DNA of 64,000 bases, taken from CAYYJS01 sp964472315 (GTDB lineage: Bacteria > Verrucomicrobiota > Kiritimatiellia > UBA8416). The notes beneath the pieces were generated by a model. That model was not told the origin of the DNA. It did no database searches and was given only the letters and a program-made list of their open reading frames with translations. A program made the translations under genes and the position numbers. This document shows, in pieces, positions 20,601 to 25,604 of this stretch. The DNA is taken from assembly GCA_964472315.1 (NCBI GenBank), contig CAYYJS010000008.1:20878-84877 (forward strand), written 5' to 3'. Numbering within the stretch: position 1 is the first letter of the stretch; each line of letters opens with the position of its first letter.

Positions 20601-23448
20601 ATTCATCCGTCGGTCGCTGCGGATCGATGGTAGTCTTAGCCAGTACATGGAGATGCCGGACCAGTTCCGCTTCGGCCTCTCGGAATGGACCATCGAGGCG
20701 TTCGTATGTCCGGATGCGGGTTGGACAGGCGATGGCGACATCGTGCGCCGTGAAGTCGCTCCGGGCACACCGAACTACCTCTTGCGCGTCAACAGCGGGC
20801 GGCGCATCGTGGCCGGGTTCGGCACGACGTTCGTTACCAGCGCCGTGCCATTGACGGCTGACGGAACGAACTGGACACACCTGGCCGCATCGTTCGACAA
20901 CACGACGCAACTGTTGCGGCTGTACATAAACGACCAGGTGGCGGCCCAGCGTGTCTGCGGCGCCTCGCCGGTCGCGTTCGGTCGCGGTCCCATGTGGCAG
21001 CGTATCGGTCAGGGCTTCGACGGCAAGCTCGACGACGTTCGCATCTGGGATACGGCGCGCTCGCCGATGACCGTGACGCTCAGTGGCGAAGAGTCCGCGC
21101 TCGTGGCGAACTACCGTTTCGATGACGGCACCTCGTTCGCGGGTAAAGGCGGCACCAGCGGCAATGCCGCGTGGTCTTGGGGACAGGTGCAGGACTTTGC
21201 CGTACCGCGGGCCGATTGGCTGAATCTTTGGAGGAATGCCGGTACGCTACGCGGCGGCGCCGCGCTGATCGACTATGCCGTCTTGTGGCGCCCTGTAATC
21301 GGTGCGGATTCCGATGGCGACGGCATGCCGGACCGGTTCGAGCTCGAGTATCCGGACCATCTGTTGCCGCTCGTGTACGATGCTCATCTGGACGGGGACG
21401 GCGACGGGTGGAGCAACCTGGGCGAATACATGCGCAGCTACATTACGAATCTGATTCCGACGGATCCGAGCATGCCGCTCGATCATCCGGTGCCTGAGGT
21501 GACGTTGCGCTTCCGGTATGCGGGCGCGGAAGCCGTCGGTGCGCCGATCCGAGTGGAGGCGTTCAGCACGCCGTATATGGACGGCATTCCGGATGCGGTC
21601 ATCACGATCGACAGCGCGGCGGCACTGTGGCCGGCCCCGTTTGTCACGAATGCGCTTGTCTGGGACGAAGGCCATCTCGTGGAAGGGGATAACTGGCTGT
21701 TCGCGATCATGGATGTAAACGGGAATGGCACGTGGGATGCCGGGGAGCCGGCCGGGCTTGCGTCGAGTCAGCCGATCCCGATCCATTACGGCACGGTGCC
21801 GGAGATCACGTTCAATCTGACCGTCCCCCTGCCAGGGTTGCCGCGCTTCAGTTGGACGGCGGTTGCCGGGGCGGAAGGGCATGAGATCGCGTTGCGGAAC
21901 ATGAGCGTTTCCGGTGCTCCGACCGTGCTCCGGCGCTACATTGAGGGGCCGCGCACGTACATCCATGAACAGGATTACATCATGGCCGGATTCGTCAACA
22001 CGGTGCTCGAGCAAGCCACCTACCAGTGGTGGTTGAACGGGTCCGTGATCGGTCAGCAGATCGATATCAAGTGGGACAACACCCTGCCGCAGCCGACGTT
22101 GATCGCGCCGGCGGATCAGGGACGTCTCAACCGTGCGCGGATGGAATTCGCATGGCGGATGCACACGAACGCCGCGACGTTCCGGCTCGATATCATGAAC
22201 ATGGCGGGTGGTGTCGTCACCAGCGTCGTGGATCGGGCGCCCTACGTGGACGTCGACGGTGTCTCACGGTACACGCCGCCGTTCTACGCGGGCGATCTCA
22301 ACCTCGTCGACGGCCAGTACCGATGGCGGATCACGGCGATCAATCCGGATACCGCCAGTACGCCGACGGTTGCGCGGACGTTCTACATCGACCTGCGGTC
22401 GTCGCCGGTCGGCAGTTTCTCGGTGGCCGGCGCGATCGTACAGCGTGGCGTCGTCGTGACCAACGGCGTGTTTGTCGTACAGGCCAAGCGCAGCAATGGA
22501 TTCAGCGGCGTCGCCGTGGCTCAGGAGCATGTGGCGGCGACCGCCAACGGGGTGCCGTTCCGGTTGATGGGCATGCCCCCGGGGACCAACACGGTCATGG
22601 GCTGGTTGGAGCAGAACGGCAACGGCATGCGGGATCCGTGGGAGTCATGGGGCTATGTGATCAACCTGGATAACGGTGGCGTCCGCACCAAGATATTCGC
22701 GTCCGAGGATGGCATTCTCGAAGGCCAGATTCTCGAGATTCGTCACGCCGATACCGACCAGGACAATTTGCCGGATGCCTGGGAGTACGGCATGTTCGGC
22801 AACTTGACTGCCGCGCATGACACGTCCGACGCCGATGGCGACAGGTTGAAGGATATCGACGAACTCAACCTGGGGTTGAATCCGAACCGAAGCGACAGCG
22901 ACGGCGATGGCATCGGCGATTACGACGAGACGATCGTTCTCGGCACGAATGCTAAAAACGCCGATAGCGACGGTGACGGGATTCCGGATGGCGAAGAGAT
23001 GCGTACGCTCGGACTTGGCGCGATGAACCCCGATGACGATGACGACGGCGTACCGACGCGCATCGAGATCATGTGGGACGGTTCGATCGCCTACACGCCC
23101 GGCAGCGACCTGAACCCGCAGATTGGCGATACGGATGGCGACGGCGTGCCTGACCTGGCCGAAATCGCCGCGGGCAGCGATCCGATCCACGCCTCGGAAA
23201 GTCGCGGCGTCGAGATTGCCGGTCTCGGTAGTGACGCGAGCGGCAACCCGATCATCCGGTGGACGATCGATCCGCGTGTTCGGGCGAATGTTCGATATAC
23301 GGTCGAATACAGCGAGGACCTGGCAGGCTGGGAATACGTGGGTGACGTGACGTCGGTTGGCAACATCGGGGCTCCTGTCGTGGTGACGGATACCGGACGG
23401 GCCGGACGCGGCGGGTTCTATCGGATCCGGTTGAGCATCGTGGAATAG
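2680..23448 (+). CDS. Giant secreted multidomain protein: M6-like protease, lectin, vWA, subtilase, LamG and TSP3 repeats
   Basis: 6,922 codons from the ATG at 2680 (GGGGAG four bases upstream, coupled to the previous stop). An internal ATG at 2794 places a normal signal peptide at the very N-terminus (ending PAYA|Q, residue 70 in this numbering) and may be the real start. Approximate domains: M6-like metalloprotease with HEQAH at 1353-1357 and WPDLYD; LamG at 1694-1874; C-type lectin-like 1886-2029; LamG 2239-2404; vWA 2418-2618 with MIDAS DVSGS at 2426; LamG 2817-2998; Ig-like 3232-3321; YfaP/DUF2135-like 3323-3461; LamG at 3478, 3825, 4175 and 4539; I9-like propeptide and S8 subtilase to 5164 with D4894, H4949 and S5109 all present; LamG at 5352, 5533 and 5979; Fn3-like 6271-6574. 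DxDxDGxxD (thrombospondin-3-like) calcium repeats separate most domains. The tail (YTVEYSEDLAGW...FYRIRL) resembles verrucomicrobial secreted proteins. A role in adhesion or degradation of polymers or cells is inferred; substrate unknown. Confidence 0.95.
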   Translation: MSRLESPCMQASDCSKFKGWSDENMSDLKAKHNAEGMRMRNERREGWRKLRWAPVLAALSCLICVGPAYAQIGQSPRDIPDYKFLVHPAVPKDGTHPLQGGGMDAGAIRGIMEQTIEPYWKETSYHTPDNTTGETLNGFYADTKTYGYVWVPWPANPTGPRPDSYTDVYAPGVDPKPPRPVSFGGEHNWESGGPNGEPPALFGSMPLVDGYWTPGERFFDGNLNGEWDPEINETNTVPDEDRWVAQNKRNTQIGYHSVVGLNWTVGARPFPAYDPLRGEVYADYSATSVGGSSTVMQEGSSNLVHTVDFNTNVQIYVADPIGRTNRVVEVSEHDLTPADGKRSFEGDFFHEFVEPGEAPLAGERPAASHLDIVTNQVFDYNIDGMTGLPLVRRAYHVTLTNQALFVQYERYENADGTPYIGATPSPTIARIVRVPLYQASELFGEIVTPALVLLYGLNPPGPGENHYWDTVHPTAGFWPAHHTDAGAFARWDPGSQVITFVPEEPYEDFISFWLPLRGILRDGRWITRVVGISMHGTEPQAPNAAPDPASWITYAQYVRYLSNNYPGDVSSLIARCGNGVYDGPDNFGDRIDARMRITGDTMTPTSLKPGTTLTTAGDLWDPHGWFGSYENWWLTTFQQPVMPANIGAYDNPAGGGWWGSDALPIVAAYQTPEQTVPEGIYEFVLSNQVTGVSVTNTADDLADFIATNVGAWVVSQVITNTGVWYPPLGGTWDYDGPREFLDLPSSIYHLGNTWPVRGHYADNPYPVGGDLRLGEVTSPWNNSISGQDIGSGNPSAAGAIGNGDGSIFAGGPLAYGGHGQYTYDAYNMLSLEIATWRLDGTSFTGPRAPAVSQAWGPLTPVRYGGDHRDVNINGLIDQGETIPATSHCYYADDISLVAVTPPSPDGGFTSPGAFCRYPFNWDRYAEDIIEAYDYAEDYQAVQLKYPGQVSDTPLTPVPQGAVGVPVAGFGQRLLAYARGAHRSSYLAGDGLWVDLNADGIFNGDYLLADPSGMLADSTAGVALPQAMYVDVNGNSEVDPDADLAWVDWNGNGRYDSEPVLADSGMLAPGDLGNPIDYISYNAQVVYRDNGTPPGFQYGDYAWVENWDYAATGGVDNVFDETDSLILSWGAPLVGGEGADGVIPGAYYIARVAPANGLPDTGWQPGDDLWIDDGDGYYVGEDILLIGQRQVYPTINARALYDGMAGVPMANVWYADLNGNSFYDAAGDARWIEGFGVATRYDTEPIVYAGALRAGRAADYEVLRAFYVDRDGNGRATLAADYVWIDAHDGVVTFSDGIFNDERIPIYFVGQHNGIGLGMDISGNTFSSMHMDETRPISGFIQIVPPTAVVVLSHEQAHDIHGWPDLYDYDVWDPNGVENHPIGGFDLMARGGLVHGVPSLKASLGWVRPVDLTAVLPRGGGRRTILMFPIETDADQYYVITNPDNPGERMWFWYQANYGNFPGVGRQGLHIEHDDLSGGRDRAPQQRLNNHFTWDMVEADGLDQMNDGVNQGGNDDVWPGTTGARLFTADTDPAARWWDQTDIGLRVLDVRLPATPLGPIEVDFEYYSMDAEWTWPASGVDTDSDGIVDAWEIHYFGNLTTANNTSDFDGDGLRDYAEYLSDTDPGDGFAQRDSREDRDGDGLSNYDEVEVYGSNPQDPDTDDDGFLDGDEVNRAVVCGGRRTTSPTYSRSPILERCLRVDAVGVDVPNIDQLNGERYRLPTWTIECWVRLDSASESGTLIHRRTHDRTGRINQPGGTNDNSQINFSLRVDGNVPSVLFTTEGGVRYTAAGLLPMESNTWYHLAGVFDDERDNLKLFVNGSQRAVMDALEPCALGRISETVYPSGQVTLGGAIRGYIDEVRIWTVARTARDIAQAMGGFGGERIDALRDAALPAGWLAFGDRYYQIVAAPAAWNVARAAAQAAGGDLVVINSAEENEFLMTALETAGVQAAWIGATDAATEGAWRWIDSSLLSAGYRNWNAGEPDDAAPGQDVAVIAAASFAPPGVTGVRGAWYDVPGSSTAAYIMEFSSVNAGPPARLSMAGWFPFDDGGAAPYEHTKPIATFLVGAGATTSWRTTLEDYTHLLDWRFSLPSTNYVAVTNITPMPLRGEPGALFNIWDDDRDGIPDWWERIWFGGNIAPNDDPDQDMLSNYQEYLIDTNPKDATIEGTWNDMDGDGISDSDELLVHGTNPRNRDTDDDGFSDGDEINWYTPCPTNGSIYSNGVPRNITDANYSRSPMIQRSLILDGQPLLVPERESFAGTNRFDLRTWTVECWVMPSNSVQTGAIVERITALGQRTFGLLVSNNIPTVEYTTEVGRRYWAGPQRPIPANEWTHLCGVFDYENHTLALYVNGVAYMAQMTIEPNAIGGGETVLGREFSGHIDEFRVWSLALPGILVDAGRDMFGGGNIDSSRTVTRVAGADLVFLIDVSGSMGGPIDRVKANIRDFVRGVEDLGVSVQLAGVHYSDPLDGGGGATEVPDGGGFYPDTDTFLASWLDPLALQGGGDYPEDALGGIMYALEGSNFDPTYQVGGQKVFVLVTDASLKNTEDGDTGAVLSLAEVQAALRAAGVIVHVVSGGEPDVEALADASGGLKFDIALDDYTPIFETIVSTIETNTIGYELPETARVAWYPFDDGGRYAEDYTHLTNWAYAIANVQSPYGTGGSAYSQGGISNRFDSTVYVDMPNETDDDEDGIPDWWERLLFSDVMTAASTGSVSTGTTATGTVTVAYADPMGDEDMDGLPNIVEYWVDTNPHARDTDNDGVHDYGEDYDRDGIENGREALYGSDPRLMDTDDDGLTDQYEVARHQSPTNSLMPFGDGVAYFDGSTNSYVEMPRQRRFAMDFWAIEAWIKPQDLREATIIARSVEPDVYNYYLGTRADGRVVVRTTAWGGDTFEVVAPATKTLVPGQWTHVMGVFNDLQDRLMLYIDGRMVASRNMTERPAMNGVGPIHARVGSGFRGWMDDVRVWYGYPGNRTVTELATPLIGDELGLVAYYRFDDDTSWKAGGGAGTSRHPRWQRGQVEDYSMPGDWMNQWRNAGTLIGGVTFLAAPVDAPVRWDALDSDGDGMPDEWERAYGLDPFNLPVSATASTGTVTTGTVVSAADAADEDLDGDGLSNYGEYLAGTNPKYTDSDGDGVNDAMADSDRDGLANRDEMRIGSHPGRPDTDDDGYLDGEEIHKLIPASADNYGIRAVLSSPTESRSPEVRRSMVAAGRNMAAPHSERFAFAKLEDAVIGGPVVTITAPADGADIAVRFTDVTGTVTSPDNPLDTVMLFINERFVMEFGPVPAFSDTVIINSGENRITVYAIDTEGLVGQATVTVNGTFARADIRVTQTWNSPGDLDTWLIDPTGRHMGWTAGGPGYPDNIAERMPGAFLDIDDVSGMGPENITLEEPNAIPGEYEVWMNNFSHGGNPQSTVRVLVNEGRAGETYVEFGPQAMPVRDSNGNNPAAWWHVTTIRMPDGTMDPPGRPVVPPSDISTPELGITVETGWTVECWVRPSNNVQTGAIAAYRIDAARDAFVMGLATNRPFVRLRSAAGTVYEAKGGAIEVDKWTHLAFVYSFEDRTLRLHINGLLASAVAVLESRDDEFGTLFVDTHFDQNPAKVFTGLHMDDLRVWEVARNGGIIGAQMHEVRPPSKIMTAYYHFDDGGLDIEDATRRLDRTYDLGRGMIPDAIRTAKPGPDGLWGTADDVVVAAVSDDENDYVTALQAAPVMGYADQDEDGIADWYERLFADAEAEGGLVAGEDLDTDGLNNLAEFLVNTNPRDADSDGDGLIDAEEDYDRDGLSNLDEQILGSDPRLMDTDDDGFVDSIEDRYGVDPTNSVSPFRELALRTYGNANSYVEAPPVSRLAQSGWAIAAKVMLQLPVTAGTFIHREIAAGKYNYVLGMGADRVPYVAFTGGDGAYVQLRAPAMRALPANVWVDILGSYNPLTGDLELSLDGVRVAHMLSEARPMTFGIGPVRTLIGRGINGYLDDVQIMDAGGGTVLLYRFDDATNEGLGTSAVQSWTGGQVQDFAPIAELDANWVKEWRDAGTAVGVDFSYYPEVLGGGDTDRDGLPDAWEMLYGLNPFSADTDKDGIPDANDDTDFDGLINKIEFYAGTFPNNPDSNGNTKLDRDEDADADGLTNFDEQRHRSRPDLVDTDNDGITDYAEVKGTAVAGLRRYSLPDASLSPGVARALELRAAGDHLRLESSMRLRQPGSWTVDGWVWLDPSMTGGNVVRCGIGSLANYELGINSELKPFIRATGVLNGTPLTPFIAVDSVAIARRRAWYHVAGSFDAVAGELRLYVNGELRSQVQMSEIPGIYSTDGAISAFIGGYGFVGKIDEVRIWSRSFTEAELPRIAYRVLDHTTDDLVAYYRFDDGIGAGTARPVEDFAIAGGDWQTGWRHAGSFVGTATVVALGADAPIMSGNFCDNDGDQLPDFWERALFGDLDVASGLTDFDGDGLSNLFEFRAGLNAALAFTFAGTGATTADDRDNRLDSDGDGLPNWDEMVRGTHPGDKDTDDDGLTDAEEVTGRDDASTPALAVRLSDPLRSMDPPMPRSMLFGGNNRVVVRPADKHALESWTVEAWVKPTAATDGIVVRRATTDLRKGGTPVRGVNYELGIDNVGGELRAYAQYVGQGPSGVETIRLDGAQTQEVGDDIGILPPGILVPDRWTHLAGTYDASNHVMNLYLNGVRVSYRDDALVKPAMGPDVATSVGSEFTIGGGSLDNAGNVTEAFRGYLDEIRVFSGAISASNIMAHVQGRGDFYARLTKPTPAPATARAAAITIATNTVVRNELLVRFRGNVTSAQQADILSRLNVETLHTYELLPIKHVRITDGKSFAEKAGALQSDPGVLYAEPNYIRTISATPNDPSFDQLWGLHNEGQGGGTADADIDAPEAWDIYAGSDSILVAVIDTGVNYNHEDLAANMWKNPGEVPANGVDDDGNGFVDDVYGYDFANNDGDPIDDHDHGSHCAGTIGGIGNNGIGVAGVNWKVKIMAVKCFTAAGTGNDADIARAIEYAVKMGARVSNNSYGSSGFNQAVYDMIMMARDQGHVFCAAAGNSSGDNDAVPQYPASYDLDNIIAVAATDRNDGLAGFSCYGATTVDLGAPGVDIFSCLSSAGYGLMSGTSMATPHVTGAAALILAVDGALTYAEVKAQLLDNVDPIASLAGRCVTGGRLNLAAALPPVPPGGPGDPVAADGDIVAYFTFDDGGSHVEDFTASHDWQGSWAYVGRPVSVSLDAATAYANVQDTDQDSLPDWWEIAVGLDPYSSDGVNGPGADPDGDGLINIAEFRSDTDPFTTDTDRNGTPDPNEDRDGDRLSNLDEMNKATRPDVADTDDDGLNDWVEVSSAWNPRSPAVPYYPRYIRNDGQGIVEVAGMLPNGDDPFGLRFDLPVWTIEATVRLRDLPSITGKDAVLVRRRCGLNSYTTFELGITTGDLPYIRFQTDTGMEHLLVGERRMFKDRWTTLTGRFGDPDAHGHMKMDLFHDLTQLSRVMTDAAPARGPQFLPLQLAKDLVGDLDEVRVWNVARTDEQIQRLRDKSLMFGEDVATLGVLHLDGGKLRRDVRHDVRLGRWTVQTWFKCTSPGTLLQREAGLADDGETIFNYRLDVTPDGYMQAIFDFQPLVFGVSPDGVIFTYYMWGTLYLDATSRKVTDGKWHFVSFSFDGRDAMLMVDGLVDDVMTIDLNMALPPMGSVDWHIGPAAAMPAGYWLRPPEFNMATGDGLLEAGLTGFRGDLDEFRIFRVGLTEAEQESIRFTKISPFMDNLVCYLDFDDLESIDMDRVEDKASRGTAVGLLLGDVVALETGVAVNSPVRFSPVDILAPMLPGYWSMDDGSSYGGAGEVGNFVRALAMEHSGQLLDRAHVDFVAATRYENPWREDSDSDGMADWFEQLYGFDPNRSLTPDTQELQWDGDLDGDGMNNYQEYLAGTNPRNIDTDNNGVMDGDEDSDRDGLVNREESAYLSDSSLSDTDDDGLSDLAEHVAFTDPSDALSPFIRRSLRIDGSLSQYMEMPDQFRFGLSEWTIEAFVCPDAGWTGDGDIVRREVAPGTPNYLLRVNSGRRIVAGFGTTFVTSAVPLTADGTNWTHLAASFDNTTQLLRLYINDQVAAQRVCGASPVAFGRGPMWQRIGQGFDGKLDDVRIWDTARSPMTVTLSGEESALVANYRFDDGTSFAGKGGTSGNAAWSWGQVQDFAVPRADWLNLWRNAGTLRGGAALIDYAVLWRPVIGADSDGDGMPDRFELEYPDHLLPLVYDAHLDGDGDGWSNLGEYMRSYITNLIPTDPSMPLDHPVPEVTLRFRYAGAEAVGAPIRVEAFSTPYMDGIPDAVITIDSAAALWPAPFVTNALVWDEGHLVEGDNWLFAIMDVNGNGTWDAGEPAGLASSQPIPIHYGTVPEITFNLTVPLPGLPRFSWTAVAGAEGHEIALRNMSVSGAPTVLRRYIEGPRTYIHEQDYIMAGFVNTVLEQATYQWWLNGSVIGQQIDIKWDNTLPQPTLIAPADQGRLNRARMEFAWRMHTNAATFRLDIMNMAGGVVTSVVDRAPYVDVDGVSRYTPPFYAGDLNLVDGQYRWRITAINPDTASTPTVARTFYIDLRSSPVGSFSVAGAIVQRGVVVTNGVFVVQAKRSNGFSGVAVAQEHVAATANGVPFRLMGMPPGTNTVMGWLEQNGNGMRDPWESWGYVINLDNGGVRTKIFASEDGILEGQILEIRHADTDQDNLPDAWEYGMFGNLTAAHDTSDADGDRLKDIDELNLGLNPNRSDSDGDGIGDYDETIVLGTNAKNADSDGDGIPDGEEMRTLGLGAMNPDDDDDGVPTRIEIMWDGSIAYTPGSDLNPQIGDTDGDGVPDLAEIAAGSDPIHASESRGVEIAGLGSDASGNPIIRWTIDPRVRANVRYTVEYSEDLAGWEYVGDVTSVGNIGAPVVVTDTGRAGRGGFYRIRLSIVE

Positions 23449-23502
23449 GGAGTCGATGAACTCAGTCGCCCGCGTTTGCGCAGCAGTATTGCTGATTTGT
23501 TG

Positions 23503-23531
23503 TTGCCGCTGAAGTCAGGCAACCCTATTAT
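23503..23531 (+). promoter_or_regulatory. Sigma-70-type promoter for the lipoprotein/L,D-transpeptidase pair
   Basis: TTGCCG (23503-23508), a 17-base spacer and TATTAT (23526-23531), with GGAGG at 23557 and the ATG at 23567. The -10 matches consensus at five of six bases. TTGCC and GGCAA form a small inverted repeat across the -35 and spacer, a possible operator. Confidence 0.5.
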
Positions 23532-23566
23532 GGGACCCAATTCGTAACAGTGCCACGGAGGACTTA

Positions 23567-24547
23567 ATGAAGCATGTGTCTGGGTGTCTCGCGCTTCTGT
23601 CGGTGGTTATCCTCATGTTTGCAGGGTGCGAGTGGAAAAACACCGATGGGTCGGCGAGTTGGGATGACAGTTTCAGTTGGGTGAATTTCAGCGGCACGTA
23701 CCGGGCGCAGGATGGCGGCGAGGTTGTCGTCGCGCATGGGACGCTGACGATCAACCCGGATACGACCGTGACCGGAAATGTCACCAAAGTCGAGAATCAG
23801 AAGGTTGGCGAGGGGCAAGGAACCGACATCGGAGATCCGAACGTCTACTCAGGTATCCTCCACATCGATCTGATTCCGGGAACGGTCACCATAGTCGCGG
23901 GCGGATTCATCTTCACCGATGACGGCATCGGTCATCTTACCACGTCGGGTGGCCTGGCTGGGACGGTCGAGTATACCACAGGGGCATGGTCCATCGACTT
24001 CGGCACCGGAGGTATCGCAGAAGGCCAGGATATCATGGCAACGTACAGCTATGATTCCCGAAGCGGCGGCAGCGGGGGTGGCGGAGGGACGACGGCCGGT
24101 GACTTCCCGTGGTCTGGCATTTTCTCGATGCGCGTCGAACAACTGGGTAATTACGTTCGCATCGTTGACGGAAAGTTCGGGCAGTACGAAGGCGTCATCA
24201 CGACCGTATCCAATGGCGGAGGCGATATGACCGGGACGACGTCCGGAAACATCGAAGCCCAGTTCGAGGTCAGTGGGGCCGCCTCGGACGGACGCGCGAT
24301 CCGTATTGTCGGGTCATTTCTGGGGGGCTACATCGCGCCGTCTCAAGGCGATGGCACCGCTGGGTCCACGAGGACCGGGACGGGCACGGCGTACGGCGCG
24401 CTGATGGGTCGAATTCTGCAGGCTATTTGGGTCGAGCCGGATGGACAGACGGCGGATGTCGTCGGTGAAGCCGGCTCGATCGACATCGACTTGGACGCCT
24501 TTCAACCCGCCGACGACACCGCCGACACCGCCGACACCACGCCGTGA
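23567..24547 (+). CDS. Putative lipoprotein of unknown function
   Basis: 326 aa. GGAGG lies five bases before the ATG. The N-terminus is a lipoprotein signal peptide with lipobox LMFAGC and lipidated Cys21, so the protein should be processed by Lgt/LspA and the Lnt encoded at 32501. The rest is Gly/Thr/Asp-rich and beta-strand-like, with two similar halves (NFSGTYRAQDGG... and GIFSMRVEQLGNYVRIVDGKFGQYEG...) separated by a Ser/Gly linker at about residues 164-175. I recognise no enzyme motif. Its last four bases overlap the GTG start of the L,D-transpeptidase gene, so the two are co-translated and a cell-envelope function is likely. Confidence 0.8.
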   Translation: MKHVSGCLALLSVVILMFAGCEWKNTDGSASWDDSFSWVNFSGTYRAQDGGEVVVAHGTLTINPDTTVTGNVTKVENQKVGEGQGTDIGDPNVYSGILHIDLIPGTVTIVAGGFIFTDDGIGHLTTSGGLAGTVEYTTGAWSIDFGTGGIAEGQDIMATYSYDSRSGGSGGGGGTTAGDFPWSGIFSMRVEQLGNYVRIVDGKFGQYEGVITTVSNGGGDMTGTTSGNIEAQFEVSGAASDGRAIRIVGSFLGGYIAPSQGDGTAGSTRTGTGTAYGALMGRILQAIWVEPDGQTADVVGEAGSIDIDLDAFQPADDTADTADTTP

Positions 24548-25488
24548 AGGTGAAGGACTTCAGCGACTACCGCGCGCCGACGCGCCGACCGTGGCTGTGG
24601 GTCGTACTCGTTGTTGTCGCTGGCTTCTTTCTAGTCTCTCTGCTGAGGGGCTGCGGGAAGGCGTCGCCTGTTGCGGCCCCCGGCGGCGATACGCGCGCGA
24701 CGGGGGTGGTGGCGGTGCCTACCGAGACCGGCGCCTCGGCGGCTGTCGCGCTCTCCGCGGGCGAATTCTCCGGAGTTACGCGCGAGATCGACGATCTGAT
24801 TGCCGCCGACGACCTATTGAATGCCCGCACGCGCTTGCTGGCCGCACTGGCGCAAGGTGGCGATGACGGGTTGCGGCACGACATCGAGCGACGCTTGGGC
24901 GACGTCAATATGAAACTCGTGACGACTCCCCGCCGCATGCCTGAGAAGCAGGATTACGTTGTGCGGCGAGGCGACTCCATCGAACGGATCGCCCGTCAGT
25001 TCGGCACGACGGTTGAACTCGTCCAAGCCGGAAACGGCATAACGAACCCCAACCTGATCAAAGCCGGGGACCGGCTTCGGGTGCTTCAGGCGCGCTTCAC
25101 GGTGCAGGCCAGCAAGTCGCGCCATGACCTTGTCGTGTCGATGAACGGGGCGTTTTTCAAGCGGTACAGGACGGGAACAGGGCTGTTCGGGAAGACGCCG
25201 ATCGGCACCTTTGTCATTCGCGACAAGATCGCGCAACCGGTGTGGTGGCGTCCCGACGGCAAGGAAATCCCTTATGGCGATCCCGAGAATATCCTGGGCA
25301 CGCATTGGCTGTCGCTGCGGGCCACGGGCGATACCGAAGATGTGCGTGGCTATGGTATCCATGGCACCAAGGATGACTCCAGCATCGGCAAGGCATCGAG
25401 TGCCGGTTGCCTGCGTATGCACAACGCCGACATCGAACAGTTGTTCATGGTGTTGCCGGTCGGGACCGAAGTCACGATCCTGGAGTGA
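24544..25488 (+). CDS. LysM and YkuD L,D-transpeptidase, membrane-anchored
   Basis: 314 aa from a GTG in a GTGA overlap with the lipoprotein gene. Order: cytoplasmic N-terminus, one transmembrane helix (about 17-38), linker, LysM peptidoglycan-binding domain (about 138-182, YVVRRGDSIERIARQFGT), YkuD catalytic domain (about 186-314). The YkuD signature is intact: HGTKDDSSIGKASSAGCLRM, with the nucleophilic Cys near residue 289 and the His near 273. Such enzymes form 3-3 cross-links in peptidoglycan or attach proteins to it from the periplasmic side. Pairing with an outer-membrane-type lipoprotein suggests wall-envelope attachment, but the acceptor cannot be told from sequence. Confidence 0.92.
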   Translation: MKVKDFSDYRAPTRRPWLWVVLVVVAGFFLVSLLRGCGKASPVAAPGGDTRATGVVAVPTETGASAAVALSAGEFSGVTREIDDLIAADDLLNARTRLLAALAQGGDDGLRHDIERRLGDVNMKLVTTPRRMPEKQDYVVRRGDSIERIARQFGTTVELVQAGNGITNPNLIKAGDRLRVLQARFTVQASKSRHDLVVSMNGAFFKRYRTGTGLFGKTPIGTFVIRDKIAQPVWWRPDGKEIPYGDPENILGTHWLSLRATGDTEDVRGYGIHGTKDDSSIGKASSAGCLRMHNADIEQLFMVLPVGTEVTILE

Positions 25489-25604
25489 TGGGGCCGGCAG
25501 TCTGAGGTTGACGCAGGGGGGATGGATATCCAATATCTCCCCGTTCTTCGGCAGCCGATCGCCGACGTCCCGATCATCTGTCCTATATTTGGAGCGAGAG
25601 AATC

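Noticed and set aside
21724..21738. TGGCAC-N5-ATGC with sigma-54 spacing
   Set aside because: It lies inside the giant gene, does not precede any gene and has a poor -12 element.
7400..23180. Tandem DNA repeats that might suggest CRISPR or minisatellite
   Set aside because: The repetition is at the protein level (DxDxDG calcium-binding units of varied codon use), with no regular direct DNA repeats or spacers.
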